From Cladosporium sp. IMV 00045 (taxonomy: Eukaryota; Ascomycota; Dothideomycetes; Cladosporiales; Cladosporiaceae), in assembly GCA_001931905.2 (NCBI GenBank), contig MSJI02000594.1, positions 1 through 26,692 of the forward strand: a stretch of DNA of 26,692 nt, given 5' to 3'. The notes beneath the pieces were generated by a model. It saw only the letters and a program-made list of their open reading frames with translations, was not told the origin of the DNA and did not search any database. Position numbers and translations under genes: made by a program. Below are positions 1 to 9,899 of the stretch, piece by piece. Numbering within the stretch: position 1 is the first letter of the stretch; each line of letters starts with the position of its first letter.

Positions 1-892
1 GACTGACCTTGGAAGATGTACTTGTCCTTCTCGTGGATGTTCTCGAAGATCTCCGGAGGCAGGCGGAAGTTCTCAGCAACAACCGCCTTGGGGGTGTGCT
101 CGATCCACTCGTTCAGCAAGAAGGTGGAATCCTCGGAGAATGCGCCGTCATCGAATACAAGCAGGAACTCGGTTCCATTCTCTCCCAGACCTTGCAGGGA
201 GTGAGGGTGTCCAGACGGGAAATACCACAGATCGCCCTCTTTGAGATCATCGATGAATGAACCGCCTTCGGTATCGAGAGCGGTGACACGGACCTCGCCG
301 GATAAGACGTAGGCCCACTCAGCCTCTTTGTGCCAGTGCAGCTCACGAATGACACCAGGATTCAGCCTCATGTTGACACCAGCGAGCTCTTTGGATGCGG
401 AGAGCTCGCGAACAGTGGTCTGTCTTGTCCAGCCACCTTCTTCAATGCGGATGTGAGAATCGGAGAAACTCCTGTCGGCTTGTCAGTGGTGGCACCCTGG
501 TCGACCGTCTTGTTCTTGATCATACCATCGCAAGTTGGGCAAAATGCCATGATCGGTGCTCGGAGGGCGAACGAGATCGGGGTTCTGGCGGTCTCTGTCC
601 TCGTTCACTGGTCCCAGAACGCTGGTGCCGTGACCATTGCGCTTGTATTGATTAGCAATGCGAACATTCGTGAACAATTGATTTGGACACAACTCACGAC
701 TGGCAATGGCTGAACGCCGTCACCGTAAGTGTCATGCTTACGGTCATATGGGTCCTTCTTGTAAGGATAGTCGGAAACCGGATGTTCGTACTCAAGAGGC
801 TGCTGATCAATGGGTGCCGCAGAGCAAGCAGAGAGCAGCAGTGCTGCCGGAAGCAAGATGTTTGAGCCGTACATCGTTGCGGATGCCTTCAA
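1..892 (-). CDS. Bicupin oxalate decarboxylase, N-terminal part (cut by window edge)
   Basis: Secreted Mn-dependent enzyme expected to convert oxalate to formate and CO2. Three exons read on the minus strand: 892-698, 641-526 and 471 to about 8, with introns of 56 and 54 bp (642-697, 472-525). About 260 of a usual 450 residues are present, so the second cupin domain lies outside. Residues 1-26 form a signal peptide (hydrophobic core, then Ala-Cys-Ser-Ala-Ala-Pro); Met7 is an alternative start. The first cupin carries the metal ligands His149, His151 and Glu155 (motif HWHKEAE) and His194 (PSGHPHS). The lid loop at 216-220 reads SEDST, close to the bacterial SENST loop whose Glu is needed for decarboxylation, which favours decarboxylase over oxidase. 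A GTCAGT donor at positions 7-2 suggests a third intron starts at the edge. It is transcribed away from the SulP transporter. Family assignment is firm; reaction specificity is inferred. Confidence 0.9.
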
Positions 893-1660
893 AGATGATC
901 ACGACTGAGGATGATGCTCAAGGACGTAAAGAAAGTATAATCAAAGAAGACGAGGCTCAATGGGCAGAGAGAGCTTACAGATGTAGCTCTGGTCAAGAAT
1001 CGCACGAGCTAGAGCACGGTTCACGAGGAGATATCCTGACATCACTTTCGAGTACCAAGACTCCAAGAGGAGAGCATACAGGTACAGCTCCCGCCGTAGC
1101 CGTTCTCAGGCACGCAGACTACATTAATGCTCCCTGTGCCAATGCTCATGCATCTAGTCGTGTAAGGCACGCGTTGCGTCGCATTCCCAGGGCGCCTAAG
1201 TCGGGAAGCTGCGTCTGCGCCGCTCGGCCAGCCATCTTGCGTCGTTCGTTATGCCCATCAAAGCCGTGATACAGAAAGAGTCGGAAGAGCGGCTGCTGCG
1301 GAAGACATGACGCGCTGAAAGTTGGAGGTTGGTAGATGTTGGCAGATGGCTTGATGGCCTAGCGATGGGCCGTGAAGCTTGTCACTTCCCCTCATCTTGC
1401 CCGTTTCACTTCGCGGGGAAAAGACGCGCGAATCACGACAAGCTTCGCTAAGCTCTCTGCGCGAACTGAAAACTATCAGATTTCTACCATGGCTGCATGA
1501 GACGAATATTGCAAACAATCACATGATGGCCGAAAATCTCTAACACCCTGGCTACCTACAGTCACCCGCCACAGCCGTCTCTTCCAGAGCGGACACCCAA
1601 CGGAGGATCTGAACGTCCGCAGTCTGGCGCGTTCGTGATGTGCGTTCGTGATGTTTGTGA

Positions 1661-2140
1661 GTGGCGCCCGTTGAGGCCGATTTTGCCGCTCCCTTGTGCT
1701 ATACCACTGCAGCGATTGACCGCAGTATCCGCAACGCCTATCGCGGCGGTCAATGGGTACACCCGATGGCGATGGAAAGCGTCCAAGTTGCTCTTGAACA
1801 GCCCGTTGATACTGCACGGCTAGATCGCGGAATCATACGAGGATATATCGGAGCAAGCGGATAGTCTTGATGGCTGCGAACTTCTCTATATGAGTATCGC
1901 CTCTCGCAAGACGTAGCAGAGGGTTCGATTGGCATTGGGTGCACTTTCGCCACGGTCTCAGGCAAGGCTCTACGCGATTCTACCCAGCTGTACGGCGAGC
2001 AGGCCGATACAACCTACACAAGTCCAGACCTGGACGGGACTACCATGCACGATATCTTCCTCCAAAAGGTAACAGTCTCGCCACTCAGTGCTCAAGATCT
2101 GCCTAGCCGTGACGGGAGCCTCTTGGGAGGTCTCTTCTGA
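1661..2140 (+). pseudogene. Unassigned coding-like relic with two in-frame stops
   Basis: One frame (position modulo 3 = 2) stays open from 1661 to 2137 except for TAG at 1862-1864 and TGA at 1868-1870. The predicted peptide has ordinary protein composition on both sides of the stops: a stretch with YRGGQWVHPMAME before them, and YEYRLSQDVAEGSIGIGC after them, ending at TGA 2138-2140. There is no ATG start in frame at the left end (1661 is GTG, just after an in-frame TGA). I do not recognise the family. It could be a decayed gene, two exons around a poorly defined intron that removes the stops, or chance in GC-balanced DNA. The pseudogene label is an inference from the stops and missing start. 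Confidence 0.3.
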
Positions 2141-2714
2141 AGGGAGCCTTCCAGCTATCCCATGCTATACCACAACACGCCGCAGCAACCGCAGCATCCA
2201 GTGCTTCTGCCGACATGCCTGATACATACTAGGCGATTGGAAGTAGCTGAGACCCCTAACTATCTCCCTAATTGCCCGACGAACAGGTTGCGGGGTACAT
2301 CGTGGGGTACACGTGTGGCTGTTAGAGAGTTTGTAAGCCGCTTTGGTAGCGATACGCTGTCTTCACACGATGAGGTTCCAGCCTATTGGGCTTGCGTCCG
2401 TGTTGCATTTGCGACCATATTTCGCTTCAAGAATCTATCAATGATGCCTTCGAATCGAACGACGTTAACAGTATTCGGCAGATGCAATGCTCGGGCGTAT
2501 GGACATGATGATGAATGAATTGCCGAAAGAGAAGATAATCTTGACGCTGAAACCTTGCTCTTCCATTCATGGCACGGCAAGCTTATGCGCGGTACGTACC
2601 TCTGACAGCCACGGGAGGTTTGCATGTCACGATGTACCAAGAACTCGTCAATGTGAGAGGGCGATCGAAGGAGCTGGGCTGCCGGGGTCACTGCAGCAAA
2701 GCTACTATCGCCAT

Positions 2715-2730
2715 CACCACCACCACCACC
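2715..2730. repeat. CAC trinucleotide microsatellite
   Basis: Five CAC units plus one C run without interruption about 130 bp upstream of the SulP start codon. It is likely non-coding. Confidence 0.7.
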
Positions 2731-2856
2731 AAGCGAGAGGTCTGACGACCATATGATATACAACTACACGTTCGCATGTCGAACTCTCTTCTTCGAATCC
2801 CAAGTGACTTGCTTGAGCAAGCCTGGTTACACAGATACTCCACTCATTCAGTCAAC

Positions 2857-5050
2857 ATGAAGGTCGTCGATAATGCTATTGAAGATGTCCGCACGGACTA
2901 CACGTGGAACCGTGTGGGTAGGCTCACCAAACGAGGGCTCAAGGCGACACCAACGACCGCAGCCCACTATATCATCGATAAAGCCCCAATAGTGGGATGG
3001 CTGCCTCGATACAATCCCAGATGGATTGTCAACGATATCATCGCTGGCCTGACCATAGGGTGAGATTGAACGCTATGGCATAGTAAATTCGTTATCGACG
3101 CTGACCAGCTGTCCAGCCTCATGCTCATTCCACAGAGTCTGTCATACGCAAAGATCGCGACAATTCCGGTCGAGTACGGTCTGATGTCGTCTTGGTTACC
3201 GCCAACCATCTACGCAATCATGGGATCCACGAAGGGTATGCCGGTCAAGGACAATGTATATGAAGCCTGCACTAACAGTTCGACTAGATCTCTCGACGGG
3301 TCCGACATCTCTTCTAGGTCTGACCACTGCGGAAGTCATCCACTCTATGGAAGGACAAGGCTGGACTCCAGTGCAGATCTCCTCGGCCGTAGCTTTGTGC
3401 ATTGGACTCTACGGAATCATTGTTGGTTTCTTGAACCTTGGCTTCCTGCTCGAATTCATTTCCCTACCGATTCTCAGTGGATTCATCTCCGCTGTCGCTA
3501 TTGTCATCGGCCTCGGTCAAGTCCCCTCACTGCTGGGCGAAGAGGGTGGCTCGGATGACACGGCTGGTCGTATACACGACGTGTTTGCCCAATTACCACA
3601 GGCCAACGGCTATGCCTGTGGCATCGGCTTTGGAGGCCTCGTCTTTTTGACCATTCTTGAAAAGGCGGGCAAACGCTGGAGCGACAAGTACAAGGCCGTC
3701 TGGCTTCTGTCTATCACTCGCGCGTTCTTATGTCTTGTCCTTTTCACTGGCATCAGCTATGCTGTCAACGGAAAGTTTGGCAAGGACGACGATAGCTACC
3801 TCTTCGAGGTTGTGAAAGTCTCAGGCAACGGCATCGAGTCTCCGGAAACTCCGCCGTCTGCGCTCATCTCAGCTGTCTTCCCACGCGCTATCGTTCCGTT
3901 CATCGGTCCGGTTCTCGAGCACATTGCCATTGCCCGCGCCTTCGGCGTCAAGAACAACTATGTCAGCGATCAAACACAGGAGTTCTGTTACTTTGGCGTC
4001 ACCAACTTCGTCAACAGCTTCTTCCATGTCATGGGTGTCGGCGGTGCGATGTCGCGTACCTCAGTCAACTCCCAATGCAAGGTCAAGTCTCCGCTTAGTG
4101 GCATCGTCACGACTGCAGTCATCCTCATTTGCATCTATTTCCTGACTGGAGTCCTTTACTGGATCCCCAAGGCTACGCTTGCAGCGATCATCATCTCAGC
4201 CGTGTGGCCTCTCATCAGCCCGCCCTCTACCTTCTACAGGTACTGGAAGACATCTCTAGCCGATTTCCTCTCTTCCATGATCGCTTTCTGGATCTGCCTC
4301 TTTGTCAACACAGAAGCTGGCCTCGCCGCCGCTGTGGGCTTCAACATCGTTTACGTGCTATTGCGGCAAGCCTTCACCCGCGCCAAAGCAATCTCCAGCG
4401 GCGACGACAAAGAGCTCTCCGACCTGCAGCAGATGCAAGACACCTCTCGCGTCATGCCGAGCACCATCCCGGACGACGTTCGCATCTTCAAATTCCACGA
4501 ATCCTTCTTCTTCCCCAACTCCTACGGCGTCAAGACTTCGATCCTGAACAACGTCAAAACCCACCACGCACCTGCCTACAGCGACCGCAACGGCGCCGAA
4601 GCCGAACGCCAATGGTCCGTTCAAGGCGAACGGCAAGTGGCGCGGCTCCGCAAGAAAATGAAGATCACCGACCCCGACAGCCTCCCAGCATTGAACGTGG
4701 TCATCTTCGACTTCACGAGGTGCAACCACCTCGATGCCACCGCCGTGACGCAGTTCAAACAGCTCATCGCCGAACTGCGCCTCTACAGCGGCAAGCAAGT
4801 CGAGATCCGCTTCACGGGCATGTCGGAGTACGTGCGCACGAGGATGTGGCGTGCGGGCTTCAAGATCGTCGACGATCACAGTGCCACGCGCGAGGACGAG
4901 GCGGGCGGCGTCCCGCTGCATTTCACCAGTCTGGCCCTTGCGATCACTTCGCCGAGGAGGAATGATGATCAGAGCTCTGGGGAGGTTTATGATGAGAAGA
5001 AAGGCGGTCCGACGGTTGAGCAGGTGGAGAATGTTGAGCAGAAGGTCTAG
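2857..5050 (+). CDS. SulP/SLC26 family anion transporter with STAS domain
   Basis: Plasma-membrane-type SulP anion carrier, normally sulfate/proton symport or anion exchange. Exons 2857-3059, 3117-3235 and 3288-5050 (introns of 57 and 52 bp; the second has an ACTAAC branch site) encode 694 residues. The start at 2857 is preferred over an in-frame ATG at 2776 because AACATGAAG is a better context and the extension adds nothing family-like. The N-terminal sulfate-transporter signature spans roughly residues 60-115 (LMLIPQSLSYAKIA, then EYGLMSSWLPP and GSTKDLSTGPTSLLG). About ten hydrophobic membrane segments follow. A cytosolic STAS domain occupies about residues 500-660 and includes VVIFDFTRCNHLDATAV, the usual beta-strand plus helix around the conserved Asp. 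It is somewhat shorter than the sulfate permeases of the CYS-14 type. Substrate is not proven by sequence; oxalate, sulfate or bicarbonate are all possible for SLC26 relatives. Confidence 0.92.
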
Positions 5051-6038
5051 TGATGGCCTTTCTGGTTTCTTTTGACGAACATCAGGTATTTTCATTCGGC
5101 TGGCGTTCATTCATCATGACTTTACGAGTAATCCATTCTCTCCAAATGCACGTACATAGGATTTTGCAATTTCATGCTTTCCATGGACAACAAAGACTCT
5201 TTGCTACCACCGCAATCTCTGAATGTCTCATCAAGCAGCGACGCAAATCTGATCACTCTCTCATTATCCAACCGACTTGACATTGACTTGAGCTTTGGTC
5301 ATATCGATGAGTCGAGCTTTTGGCAACTTCCATGCGTTCATGACAAGTCCACCTGCATCCACCGATCAGAGCGCAAGTTGAACACCCCCTCCGTCCGTGT
5401 TTATTGCTTTTGAGCCTACTCCCAAGACACCCAGTATCTGCCACGCGGTGTGCAATGGGGTACATTAGCGCGTGTCCAAGGAGTGTCGTCCATGAGAGAC
5501 CGATTATGCACCCCATCTGGGGAAACAAAGCATGCATACACTATGTGGGCATACGTGGGCTGATAAGGTTTGGAGACTGTTCTAGGAAGTGAGGTGCCAA
5601 CGAACCTGGCTCCAACCCAAGGCACAACGTGCTTGCCATGCGGGTTGAAGAGATTGTGCTTAAGCGAGGCCAAGCAAAATAAATACCATCCAAGCCTTGC
5701 GGAAGCAAATAGCGGTTGTTCGTTGGTCGCACAGCGGCACAGAGCTCGCAAAGCATGTCGGCCACGACGGCAAGTGCGGCTTTTTCGATGTCCGCTATAG
5801 CCGAGGGTCTTTCGAAACAATGGCACACATGGCCATACTCTGATGGCGCGCCGTGCAGATCATCTAGTGAGGGCGGTGGAGGGGAAAGACAATGCTCTGG
5901 CTAGGTAAAGGATCATAGCATCACCGCTACTGCCGCATATCCCCGTGACATCCGAAGAGAAAAATACTGTATCAATTCACAACACCTGCCTGCCCATTGA
6001 GAACCCGGAACATCCAGGCCAGGAGGAATCTTCCCATC
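5051..6038. other. Intergenic region, SulP 3' side and DUF1275 promoter
   Basis: No supportable gene. The right part is the presumed promoter of the DUF1275 gene. It contains one AGGGG element (5880-5884), the core of the yeast stress-response element, about 155 bp before the start codon. A single five-base match is weak evidence. Short open frames here lack family resemblance. Confidence 0.5.
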
Positions 6039-6952
6039 ATGTCTTCAGCGAATGGCTATAGCACGCTCACGCAGAATGGCTACGCTGCAAACGATGCCAA
6101 CGCTGAGAGCGCACCACTGCTAGGGAAACCATCCACCCTCAACGACGACAAAGCCAGTCTCACCACTCGTCTGAGAAACCACTTCAATGCTGATGTCAGC
6201 AAGTCGTGGGCTGACATCGCCTTGCTGGGATGCTACATCATCACCGGCCTGCTGGATAGCAGCAGTGTGTTCATCTGGGGAAGTTTCGTGAGCATGCAAA
6301 CAGGTACAGCTACACTGATTTCCTCAATAACGACAAGCTTCGAAGCACTTCACTAACACCACCTCGAACAGGCAACACGGTCTATCTAGGACTCGGAATC
6401 GTCGCTCCCAATGACAACGACCGCTGGATCCGCTCCGGAATCTCTATGGCCTGCTTCTGCCTGGGAAGCCTCTTCTTCGCCTCCTACCACCGCACTTTCT
6501 CGCCACGCAAGCGCTGGGTCCTGGTAACCTCGCACTTGATCCAGCTTGCCCTGGTTATCGGCGCAGCCTTGATGGTCACTCTGGGCCCGCAGACGTCCAA
6601 AGAAACGCCGTTCAACGTCTACATCGGCCTGCCGATAGCCCTCATCGCTTTCCAGGCCGCGGGCCAGGCTGTGACTTCTCGCGTGCTGAAATACAACAGC
6701 CTGACCAGCGTCGTGCTCACTTCTATCTACTGCGATCTCTTCTCTGATCCGCTCTTGCTGGCTGCTCCGCAGGCGAACCCGGAGCGCAACAGGAGAGCTG
6801 CGGCGCCTGTTCTGTTGCTTTTCGGTGCGATCTTGGGTGGCATTTGGGCTCATAGCAGTATTGGTCTGGCTGGTGCGCTGTGGACAGCGGTTGCTCTGAA
6901 GGTGGTCGTTGTAGCTGCTTGGTCTGTGTGGTCTGCTGATACTACTGAGTGA
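6039..6952 (+). CDS. DUF1275 (YoaK-type) multi-pass membrane protein
   Basis: Two exons, 6039-6303 and 6372-6952, encode 281 residues; the 68 bp intron splits a Gly codon and has a CACTAACA branch site. The N-terminus is about 50 residues of soluble sequence with the SAPLLGKP motif that precedes the membrane part in many fungal members. The family core begins near residue 60: DIALLGCYIITGLLDSSSVF, followed by FVSMQTGNTVYLG, the conserved QTGN region. About six hydrophobic segments follow, ending near the C-terminus. Bacterial relatives are also only known as DUF1275/YoaK; the transported substrate, if any, is unknown. The start ATG at 6039 (CCATCATGTC) is the first in frame. No neighbour suggests a function. 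Confidence 0.88.
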
Positions 6953-7458
6953 TTACAGTAGAATCTCTTGCTTTGGCAGGAGTCTTGGAACATTCTCTAT
7001 GATGCGGACATGTTCTCGACCAGCGAGCTTAGATCGAGGCAGCTGGCCTTGCAGTACATACTGTACAAATTCAAGGGCAACGTCTTCCGGGCATATCTCA
7101 GATCTTTCCTCAAGGCCGGTAAAGCTTTATTCCCACGTCTCCACGCAAAGAACATATATACATCTTTGACATTGGGCATTCGAACTGCTGTTTTGCTTAT
7201 TGCAGGATGTGGCGTCTTCGTCGCCAGGCTTCGCTTGGAGTTCAGTACTTATTTTAGATGCATCTGCAGAATCCTTCAGCCTCATCCCCAAAGGAACATA
7301 CCCAACAGTGTTCGATGTTGGATCACTCCAAAAACCGTGTTTGGTATCGCGTAACAGCGAGTCTCGCACGAATGCAGCAAAGATACATCGAGTACCAGAA
7401 AAGAGTCCCTAAACACTAACCGCAAATACTTCCTCACATCCCAAAGACCCCGCTGGCC
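6953..7458. other. Intergenic region
   Basis: About 500 bp between the DUF1275 stop and the start of the degraded membrane-protein gene. Open frames on either strand (for example 6968-7354) look like chance. The last 40 bp before 7459 are C/A-rich, like a fungal leader. Nothing else seen. Confidence 0.5.
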
Positions 7459-8785
7459 ATGCAACTCCCAACCCAACTGCTAGCATCAGTCATCCTACTC
7501 CTCACCTTCCCATCACCGATAACCGCCATCCTCCGCCTGAAACTCCAACACTGGCTCCCCACAGACGAAGACGTCTGGGAATCCGCCGCGACGAAATGCC
7601 AGCCCCAAATCACCGCCTACCTACTCAACAACCGCACCAAAGAATGCCCGCCCCTGCTCCTGCGCCGCAGACTGCATCTTGAAAGACATCCCCGGCACTC
7701 TGGAATCAAACTTCGCATCGGCGCAGGTGGTGCTGGGTCTTGTGCCTGCGGTGCTCATGCTCATAGGCCCCAGCATAGCGGAGGTGGCGGCTCTGTCGAC
7801 TAGACGGTCTTTGCTTGCGGTGTAGGTTGCGCTGGGTTGTCCGACTACGCATGTTGCGAGGGTTTTTGCTGGGCTGGATGTTCGCTCGCCACTTGATAAG
7901 CAGAGAAGCATGATTGGCACCAAGTGGGCGGAGTTCGTCACAGGCGCGCAGGAAGTAACTAACGCTGAGACTGAAGAGATTCTTCGCGGTATGAGTAGAT
8001 TGGTCCGACCCGTTTGGGCCACTGGGGCACATCTCCTGGTCCTCGCGGCTATCGCGAACGGCGTGCATGCCAGCGTGTACACTGACCTCCGTACAATTTC
8101 CGGATGGAGGTGCGGTGCTCTTTTCATGCCTTTTGTTTGGTTCACCATGGGCGTGGTAGAACATGGCTGGGGAATGATTGCAACGCGAATCCAACTGTGG
8201 TCTGCTCCTGGAGAAAAATGTCTCTATGTCAATAGTACCCACACCCGTACAGGCGCTGGTCCCGTCAGCGATGAAACTGCCCATACGATTTCTTCGACCA
8301 ATCGCAAGGGTTTATTATTTACGATCACAGAATGGCTGAGGAACAGTTCGCTGCTTCCCTCTCAGCTTTACCGACGTGTACGCCCATCCCCACCGACTCC
8401 CCTCTCGGAGCTGAGCTTCTGGGTCGCCCAAGCCAGCGCGCTGGTGCACATGATCTTCGGGATCTTCGTGTTCTCCAGTCTAGTCTTCATCACCGCGTTG
8501 GAAGGCGTGGGGGTTCTTGCCCAATTTGCGGGCAGTGTGGTTGCCTGTCAGGTGGTTATTCAGACGGAGTTGGCTATCATCAGACTGGAATTGGATCGGG
8601 AGAAAAGGTCTGCGGTAGAATCGGGGACAGCGAGTGTTGATCTGTCTGATAGGGGTACAGACAGAGGCACTGGTGTCGGTATACGCTTAGGAAATGTGCC
8701 ACAGGTGGCACGACAAGCCGGTTCTCGACCGGTTAGTGGCACTATTGGTTCCAGGGGGACAAGTATTGTGAGCGTTGACACGTGA
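7459..8785 (+). pseudogene. Disrupted fungal multi-pass membrane protein (frameshift plus in-frame stop)
   Basis: The gene begins at ATG 7459 with a signal peptide (MQLPTQLLASVILLLTF) and a Cys-bearing extracellular stretch ending TKECPP. The reading then has to move one base, from frame 1 to frame 2, inside the C-rich run at about 7645-7656. There it continues as CSCAADCILKDIPGTLESN and a membrane segment, LGLVPAVLMLIGPSIAEVA. This matches a layout I know from uncharacterised fungal membrane proteins: secreted Cys-rich head, then about four to five membrane segments. In the same frame 2 a TAG at 7823-7825 interrupts the cytosolic part, after which the frame stays open to TGA 8783-8785. Later hydrophobic segments lie near 8020-8075, 8105-8170 and 8425-8575, and the tail is hydrophilic. 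A 70 bp intron at 7573-7642 would restore frame, but it has a poor donor (GTCTGG), loses conserved-looking sequence and leaves the TAG. Sequencing error is the alternative. No function is known for the family. Confidence 0.65.
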
Positions 8786-9444
8786 GTGTGCGCCTTGGGC
8801 AGGTTGAACAGACTGCACTGCCTAATCTTGTCCTGTAAGTGTTTCGACCTATAGTAATCAATTTACACGACGACAGTCTCGTGCGGCAGCTTGCTGATAT
8901 GAGGAATCGATGAAGACCAGTCTGGAAATACCACTATCCCGATGTTGACCACGAAACAATTGATAACGATGTTGTATTCTGAGTGTTTCGTTCAGGTGCT
9001 TTCGTGGTAGATTGGACACTTTGAAGTCGCATGTTTGTTGGCATGTATATTATTGACTGCTTCGACATGGCATGACGGCGTTCAAGATCCGTTGAGATAT
9101 GACATCGACCGAGTGGGTTTCGTTCCAGAGCGAAGAATATTGTGATGGCGAGAATGTTCCATCAGCATCCTCCAAAAGTGACGAACATGCAGGTCCACAG
9201 AGAGATGGGGAATCTCGATCTTCGACGAAGTGGGCACGCGAGCACGTAAATTCTAGAGTTTTGGTCCCACTTTCACTTCCAAAAGCACGGAGGAAATGAT
9301 GTCAACATGATCCCCCGCCGCAATGTCGCGCGGACAAGGTCTATCATAAAAACCTACCTGCTTGACGTGTAGCTCTTTCCTTTCTGCACAATCAACTCAC
9401 ATCAATTCTTCTCAAAACCAAACAACACCTTCAAACCAACAATC
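8786..9444. promoter_or_regulatory. Intergenic region with promoter of the small gene at 9445
   Basis: No gene is supportable; a 66-codon open frame at 9099-9299 lacks family resemblance. The right end looks like a strong fungal core promoter: an AT-rich TATA-like element at 9342-9352 (TATCATAAAAA), about 95 bp before the start codon. A pyrimidine- then CAA-rich leader (9371-9444) follows, typical of highly expressed ascomycete genes. Confidence 0.5.
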
Positions 9445-9725
9445 ATGCCTCGCGACCAGAACGACAACGTTGTCGACACCACCGGCGGCACCAAGGCCCA
9501 CGGTGTCGCCGCGAATGACCCCGCTTCCTCTGGCGTTGACGTGAGTGTTCTCATCTCCAACATCATTCTTCGATGATTTTACTAACAATCATCCAGCGCA
9601 GCAACAAGGCCGCCGCTCCCCCCGCGCCTGAGAAGGGCGAGGCTATCGAGGGTTTGAACGCCTCTGGCGGCGGAAACACCGCTTCTGGCAGCGGTCACGG
9701 GACCAAGATCGAGCCCAAGAACTAG
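9445..9725 (+). CDS. Small hydrophilic Gly/Ala-rich protein, 74 residues
   Basis: Exons 9445-9540 and 9597-9725 flank a phase-0 intron of 56 bp with donor GTGAGT, branch site ACTAAC and acceptor CCAG. The product has no membrane segment, no Cys and no signal peptide. It starts MPRDQNDNVVDTTGG and ends GSGHGTKIEPKN, and is rich in Gly, Ala, Asn and Lys, so it is probably disordered. Codons are almost all NNC, unlike the mixed use in nearby genes, and the promoter has a TATA-like box and C/T/A-rich leader; both point to high expression. Small proteins of this kind in fungi are often stress- or spore-associated, but I cannot name a family. Its 3' end converges on the kinase gene, 174 bp away. 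Confidence 0.72.
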
Positions 9726-9780
9726 AAAGGCAAACTTGATACCCAACACGGACGAACGATACGACATCGTTCACCACCTG

Positions 9781-9806
9781 AAAATGGACTAGGAAAATGG
9801 ACTAGG
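9781..9806. repeat. Direct tandem duplication of 13 bp in a 3' UTR
   Basis: The unit AAAATGGACTAGG occurs twice head to tail (9781-9793, 9794-9806), followed by a partial third copy. It lies 55 bp after the stop codon of the small hydrophilic gene, so it is probably in its 3' UTR. Confidence 0.8.
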
Positions 9807-9899
9807 AAAATTGGTGACGATATCACGAGGATTATGTATATTATAATGCAAACCGAGCGTTCGAAGCTTCCAAACACAGAGTATCACACTTATCATTCA

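Larger units (their letters stand above)
893..2856. other. Long intergenic region between oxalate decarboxylase and SulP transporter
   Basis: About 1.96 kb separates the two divergent start codons. It must hold both promoters. A coding-like but stop-interrupted stretch at 1661-2140 is listed separately. A short ACC/CAC microsatellite (five CAC units) sits at 2715-2730. Open frames elsewhere here, such as 706-1269 on the plus strand, resemble no protein family I know and have no convincing start or splice structure. No tRNA or terminal repeats were seen. Confidence 0.6.

Noticed and set aside
706..1269. 187-codon plus-strand open frame overlapping the oxalate decarboxylase start
   Set aside because: Partly antisense to a well-supported exon, with no family-like sequence.
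1918..1935. GGTTCGATTGG, resembling a tRNA B box
   Set aside because: Lacks the final CC of the consensus, and no cloverleaf or A box can be placed around it.
2790..2805. TTCGAATCCC, resembling the T-loop of a tRNA
   Set aside because: No matching stem or A box; it lies in the leader of the SulP gene.
4129..4965. 278-codon open frame within the SulP gene
   Set aside because: Alternate-frame shadow of the STAS-domain exon; composition is Arg/His/Pro-rich as expected for a shadow.
4358..5110. 250-codon minus-strand open frame opposite SulP
   Set aside because: Antisense shadow of GC-rich coding sequence; no recognisable domain.
7573..7642. 70 bp intron that would restore frame in the damaged membrane-protein gene
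   Set aside because: Weak donor GTCTGG, no branch site, removes family-like residues, and the later TAG remains.
9099..9299. 66-codon open frame in the promoter of the small gene
   Set aside because: No family resemblance or splice or promoter support.
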